DNA from: CALJFL01 sp036961205
GTDB lineage: Bacteria > Pseudomonadota > Gammaproteobacteria > Pseudomonadales > Halieaceae
Length of the DNA stretch: 64,000 nucleotides
Direction of reading: 5' to 3'
Assembly (NCBI GenBank): GCA_036961205.1
Contig: JBALVI010000003.1
Coordinates: 310,001 to 374,000, forward strand
Each line of letters opens with the position of its first letter. Positions within the stretch are counted from its first letter, which is position 1. The translations under genes were made by a program, and so were the position numbers. The notes beneath the pieces were generated by a model, which worked only from the letters and a program-made list of their open reading frames with translations, ran no database searches and had not been told where the DNA came from. Shown here in pieces: positions 60,824-64,000 of this stretch.

Positions 60824-61087
60824 CTACTCTTTGGTTGCGGTCATCGCTTCTTTAACTTTATCCATGTCTACTGCATCAGCTGCCTTCTCTTTGTCGACAG
60901 AGTCATACGCTTTTTTGTAGTCAACATCGCCGCTGCTAACAGCTTCTGTGAGTTTGCCGGTATCTACAGCTTCAGTCGCTTTGTCTGTGTCTACCGCTTC
61001 CATGAGCTTGCCAACGTCTTGTGCTTGTAGGCCGAAGCTGAATAGGGAAAAGGTCAAGGTGGCAAATAGTGTTGGAATTAATTTCAT
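60824..61087 (-). CDS. Exported small protein of nine-residue repeats
   Basis: 87 residues: signal peptide (LIPTLFATLTFSLFSFGLQA), then short repeats DVGKLMEAV, DTDKATEAV, DTGKLTEAV, a longer unit SSGDVDYKKAYDSV, DKEKAADAV and DMDKVKEAM. The rest is charged and helical. The start at 61087 is chosen because it gives the signal peptide. No family is recognised; a periplasmic helical spacer or binding protein is possible. Confidence 0.7.
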   Translation of the reverse strand: MKLIPTLFATLTFSLFSFGLQAQDVGKLMEAVDTDKATEAVDTGKLTEAVSSGDVDYKKAYDSVDKEKAADAVDMDKVKEAMTATKE

Positions 61088-61231
61088 TGGAGCTTGCTCG
61101 TTATTCGTTAACTTGATCAGAGAGAATATACCCATCCTCGAGTTTCGACTAGCCCCTGTGCACAAATCGGGTTAACGGGTAACGCCTGCAGTTTAAACAG
61201 CCATGCTTGAGGGCAATAATCGACATCTTCC

Positions 61232-61861
61232 TCAGGTTTCTGGCGACTCCGGGGTGTCGACGACAGCATTGGCTTGGGTTCCCAGTAGATTAGGAAACAA
61301 GCCAAGGTCTCGGGACTCGTAGGCCCAGATTAGCAATGGGGCGATGGGCGGTACCATCAAGGAGTTGAACTGAAAGGCCAGTGCAATTACATCTGGCGAG
61401 GGTACGGTGCCTAGCGCGAAGAAAGTGGATCCCAGGCCCAGCATAAGTGTCTTTATGGCCACAGATACCAAACCGATGATTACCAGCAACCAGAGGATGA
61501 GCAAACCTCGTGCAAAGCGTTCTACAGGGGATTCCATGGGCGTAGCAAAATGCAAAGCTGCATAGAACGGGATAGAGTAGGTAAGACCGCGGGTGTCGAC
61601 CTGGAAAGCCAGTTGATTGCCCGCTTCTGCACCCGGCAGGAATTTACCGTCTAACTCGCCCAATACTGAGGCTATCACCATGGTCGTGTTGTCGAGGGTG
61701 ACGCTGCTGACCAATTCGGGTAACCACCACTGTAAAATCAAGCCCGCCAACCAGACCACCGGCGCGGCGATGACAGAACCCAGAACTTGCCAGGCCACAA
61801 AAGCCACTGGCAGCAACAGCAGTACCAGCCCGAAAAATCGCCTTAGGCTCCGCTTGTTCAA
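61232..61861 (-). CDS. Exosortase H-associated membrane protein
   Basis: 209 residues with four or five membrane segments (about 9-27, 32-48, 119-140, 146-163, 168-185) and a periplasmic region between. The position directly after an exosortase H gene, overlapping it by 4 bp, and the topology match the membrane protein that travels with XrtH. Its role in sorting is not known. Confidence 0.78.
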   Translation of the reverse strand: MNKRSLRRFFGLVLLLLPVAFVAWQVLGSVIAAPVVWLAGLILQWWLPELVSSVTLDNTTMVIASVLGELDGKFLPGAEAGNQLAFQVDTRGLTYSIPFYAALHFATPMESPVERFARGLLILWLLVIIGLVSVAIKTLMLGLGSTFFALGTVPSPDVIALAFQFNSLMVPPIAPLLIWAYESRDLGLFPNLLGTQANAVVDTPESPET

Positions 61862-62361
61862 GTGGCCTGAATCGCTATCGTCGGCTGCCTATTCAGATAG
61901 CGCAGGTATACGATAAATACGATTAGGACGTCGAGCATGATTAACACCGGCCATATATACAGATGGGTCCAGGTGAAAATAGCGAGATCCCATTGGCCGA
62001 GGTAAAAAAGGCTGATGATACGAAGTATGTTCATAGCCTGCACGGCGATAAACCCCAGCGCGATGGCACTCAGTTTCTGTTTCCAATTAGCGGGGAAGGC
62101 CAGCACGCCCGCGATGAGGACTATAGTCGCCTCTACGCCATTACAGCCTGCCTCAATGGATACCGCGAATTGCGCCGCCCGGTGTTCGATAATGCGTCCG
62201 TAAGCCACGACTGCGTCGTCAAAAGGGATGATAATACCGGCACTTATGGATGCCAGTATAGAGGTAAACGGCTGAATGGCGGCTGTCTGCACGGACTCCT
62301 GCATTTCCAGCGTGAAAAGCCCAATCAGAACCGCAGCGAATATGATTATAAAACGAGTCAT
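61858..62361 (-). CDS. xrtH: Exosortase H (XrtH)
   Basis: 167 residues with several membrane helices. The catalytic triad of exosortases is visible: C73 in EAGCNGVEA, R114 in MNILRI and H133 in TWTHLYIWP. The short length and partner gene point to the H class, which processes IPTLxxWG-CTERM proteins. No substrate with such a tail is encoded in this window. Confidence 0.88.
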   Translation of the reverse strand: MTRFIIIFAAVLIGLFTLEMQESVQTAAIQPFTSILASISAGIIIPFDDAVVAYGRIIEHRAAQFAVSIEAGCNGVEATIVLIAGVLAFPANWKQKLSAIALGFIAVQAMNILRIISLFYLGQWDLAIFTWTHLYIWPVLIMLDVLIVFIVYLRYLNRQPTIAIQAT

Positions 62362-62502
62362 AAAACTCCTTGGTGTTGAGATACAGGATAGCAGAAGCCA
62401 AGGGTGTGTTTAAGAGGCATTTCAGTGTTAGTGCAGCGGGTCGGGCACACTGGAATTAGTGTTAGAGTGAACGCCAACTAAATGAGAGAGTAAATTACCT
62501 GC

Positions 62503-63741
62503 ATGTCAGCCTTGGAACGCGCCGGTCCAACCGATCCTAAGGCTCGCCTCGGGTCTATAGATGCTGTCCGTGGATTCGCGCTATTTGGAGTCCTGCTTGT
62601 CAACATGTACAACTTCGGCGCTGACGCACCCCAGTGGAGTGGCTTTCTCGATCGCACCTTCAGTACTTTGATGCATTCGCTTTTCGAAACGAAATCCTGG
62701 CGCTTGTTCTCTTTGTTGTTTGGCCTTGGTTTTGCATTACAACTGGCTGGGTTAAAGTCGCGTCAGGGAGGAACCCTGTGGTTTTACTTTAGACGACTAA
62801 TGATCCTGTTTGTCTTTGGCATGGTGCACGCCCTGTTTTTCGACGGCGATATTCTAATGGAATACGCAATGCTGGGGCTGGTTCTTGTTGTATTTCGCAA
62901 TGTCCCTCGCCGGGTGTTGCTCATTCTGGCATTTGTGTTGTTGGCAGTATTCCCCTTGGGCAATTTGGTCCAAACAGGAATCGGCGATCAATTAGCTGGG
63001 CACTGGGAAGATTCGCTGTCGCTGGCCGAACTGAGAGTAGGGCACCCGTATCTCGGTTCACCGATGGATGTTTTTCGAGAGAATGCTTTCGCCATTCCAC
63101 CACATATCTGGTCAAACCTGCATGGCCCTGAATCGAGTCTCGCTATCTTCTCGATGCTGTTGCTCGGCCTGTACGTGGGCCGATCCGGAATTCTAAACGA
63201 TGTCGAGCCATACCTCCCTCTGGTTCGCAGAGTGTTTACCTGGGGTATTGGCATCGGGGTAGTAAGCGCACTCGCTGAATGGTCGTTGAGCCAAAAATAC
63301 GGTTACGCAGTTTTTACGGAAACCACCGCATCAAGCGGAGTACGGTTCCTCGGTGACATGCTATTTGCCTATGGTTCAACGGCGCTGGCGCTGGGTTATG
63401 GGGCGGGTATCGTGTTACTGGGGCAAAGGCCCAAGTGGCAATTCGTGCTGCGGCCTTTACAGAATCTGGGGAGAATGGCCCTAACGGTATATCTGTGCAG
63501 TACGGTCATGTTTACCACGCTGTTTTACGGCTGGGGTTTTGGCCAGCTTTTCCTATTAGGGCCGACCGAAACCACTTTGTATGCCGTTTTCTTTTTTTTG
63601 ACATTACTTGCATTCTGCACCTGGTGGTTGGCCAGGTACAGATTTGGTCCTGCTGAATGGGTTTGGCGCAGCCTGACCTATTTGAAGTTGCAGCCTTTAC
63701 GCCGCGCATCAACTCGGCTCGATTCAACCCTAGAGGGTTGA
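62503..63741 (+). CDS. DUF418 membrane protein
   Basis: 412 residues with about ten helices. The N-terminus LGSIDAVRGFALFGVLLVNM is the family signature, followed by SWRLFSLLFGLGFALQL; a DUF418 C-terminal block with LGRMALTVYLCSTVMFTTLFYGWG and WLARYRFGPAEWVWRSLTY ends the protein. These proteins resemble acyltransferases; the reaction is unknown. Divergent from the exosortase genes. Confidence 0.9.
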   Translation: MSALERAGPTDPKARLGSIDAVRGFALFGVLLVNMYNFGADAPQWSGFLDRTFSTLMHSLFETKSWRLFSLLFGLGFALQLAGLKSRQGGTLWFYFRRLMILFVFGMVHALFFDGDILMEYAMLGLVLVVFRNVPRRVLLILAFVLLAVFPLGNLVQTGIGDQLAGHWEDSLSLAELRVGHPYLGSPMDVFRENAFAIPPHIWSNLHGPESSLAIFSMLLLGLYVGRSGILNDVEPYLPLVRRVFTWGIGIGVVSALAEWSLSQKYGYAVFTETTASSGVRFLGDMLFAYGSTALALGYGAGIVLLGQRPKWQFVLRPLQNLGRMALTVYLCSTVMFTTLFYGWGFGQLFLLGPTETTLYAVFFFLTLLAFCTWWLARYRFGPAEWVWRSLTYLKLQPLRRASTRLDSTLEG

Positions 63742-64000
63742 TAAGCCTTCCCAGATGGTGCTCTCGCCGCAATCTGCAATCTCATTGAGATCCTGGTCTA
63801 CGCCCTCAACATCTGAACCTTCGTAAGCATCGGTGAACGTACCCCACGCTGAAAAGGAAGGAAAGACTATGACGAACCTGAAATCGCCACCGGCATCGCC
63901 CCCCTCGGCAATCGGGAACCTGATGCCCACATCGATGTCTTTGCCACCCTTAGTGTTTCGCGCAGCTTTAATCCAGTCAGCGGTGACTTCAAGCAGCTCA
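63730..64000 (-). CDS. Unknown protein, start outside window
   Basis: The frame runs off the end of the window; 89 C-terminal residues are visible (ELLEVTADWIKAARNTKGG, VGIRFPIAEGGDAGGDFRFV, FPSFSAWGTFTDAYEGSD). No family recognised. Its stop overlaps the DUF418 gene by 12 bp in convergent orientation. Confidence 0.6.
   Translation of the reverse strand, partial: ELLEVTADWIKAARNTKGGKDIDVGIRFPIAEGGDAGGDFRFVIVFPSFSAWGTFTDAYEGSDVEGVDQDLNEIADCGESTIWEGLSTL

Noticed and set aside
1..64000. CRISPR array, prophage or intact insertion sequence
   Set aside because: No regularly spaced direct repeats, no phage structural genes, and no transposase or integrase frame were found on either strand.

Overview
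The window is a chromosomal segment of a free-living, probably marine, gammaproteobacterium. Gene content and order (ffs-dnaX-ybaB-recR; topA...lexA; mfd divergent from a long GAPDH and followed by nqrABCDEF-apbE-nqrM-lolCDE-comEC-exbBD-msbA-lpxK-kdsB-ptp-murB-uvrC-pgsA-tRNA) resemble Pseudomonadales/Cellvibrionales. The Na+-pumping NADH dehydrogenase and exosortase H would fit a marine lineage such as the OM60/NOR5 group. That placement is inference from gene order, not from any search. I saw no phage, CRISPR array, rRNA operon or intact transposase.

Region by region. 1-1.3 kb: the end of an acyl-CoA dehydrogenase gene and a SnoaL-like gene. 1.4-6.2 kb: 4.5S RNA, then a tight replication/repair/RNA block (dnaX, ybaB, recR, rnd, ycgL, ycgN). 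6.2-10.5 kb: a membrane-protein/VWA/MoxR/CoxE-like VWA module, interrupted by a 262-bp element with nested inverted repeats. 10.5-13.7 kb: SpoU methyltransferase, IclR regulator, glutaredoxin-like protein, universal stress protein and a membrane-anchored hypothetical. 13.7-18.3 kb: topA, small conserved genes and SOS-controlled lexA. 18.6-25 kb: an MscS channel, methylthioinosine phosphorylase, CsiV and mfd. 25.2-48.9 kb: central energy and envelope genes, namely GAPDH, Na+-NQR with its maturation factors, the lipoprotein sorter LolCDE, ComEC, ExbBD, lipid A export and synthesis (MsbA, LpxK, KdsB), MurB, UvrC and PgsA. 49-60 kb, beyond a TlpA gene and tRNA-Cys: a looser, partly AT-richer accessory zone with hypotheticals, gene remnants (LysE exporter, DUF167, perhaps an encapsulated ferritin), DUF2130, PepSY-TM, rhodanese, LOG, DUF3500 and P450 genes. 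60.5-64 kb: DUF2789, a small repeat protein, the exosortase H pair, a DUF418 membrane protein and a partial unknown gene.

The strongest unusual signals are these. (1) A complete programmed -1 frameshift cassette in dnaX: A AAA AAG, immediate stop in the new frame, and a perfect 9-bp hairpin downstream. (2) A minus-strand pair of small unrecognised genes at 53.6-54.1 kb. It is preceded by a 13-nt inverted repeat that would pair with the start codon of the first gene, by a 19-bp palindrome, and by copies of one 10-bp palindromic word. (3) A classical intrinsic terminator lying inside the signal-peptide codons of apbE, directly after nqrF. (4) The nested-palindrome element between moxR and the CoxE-like gene, whose terminal repeat carries the most likely ribosome-binding site of the downstream gene.
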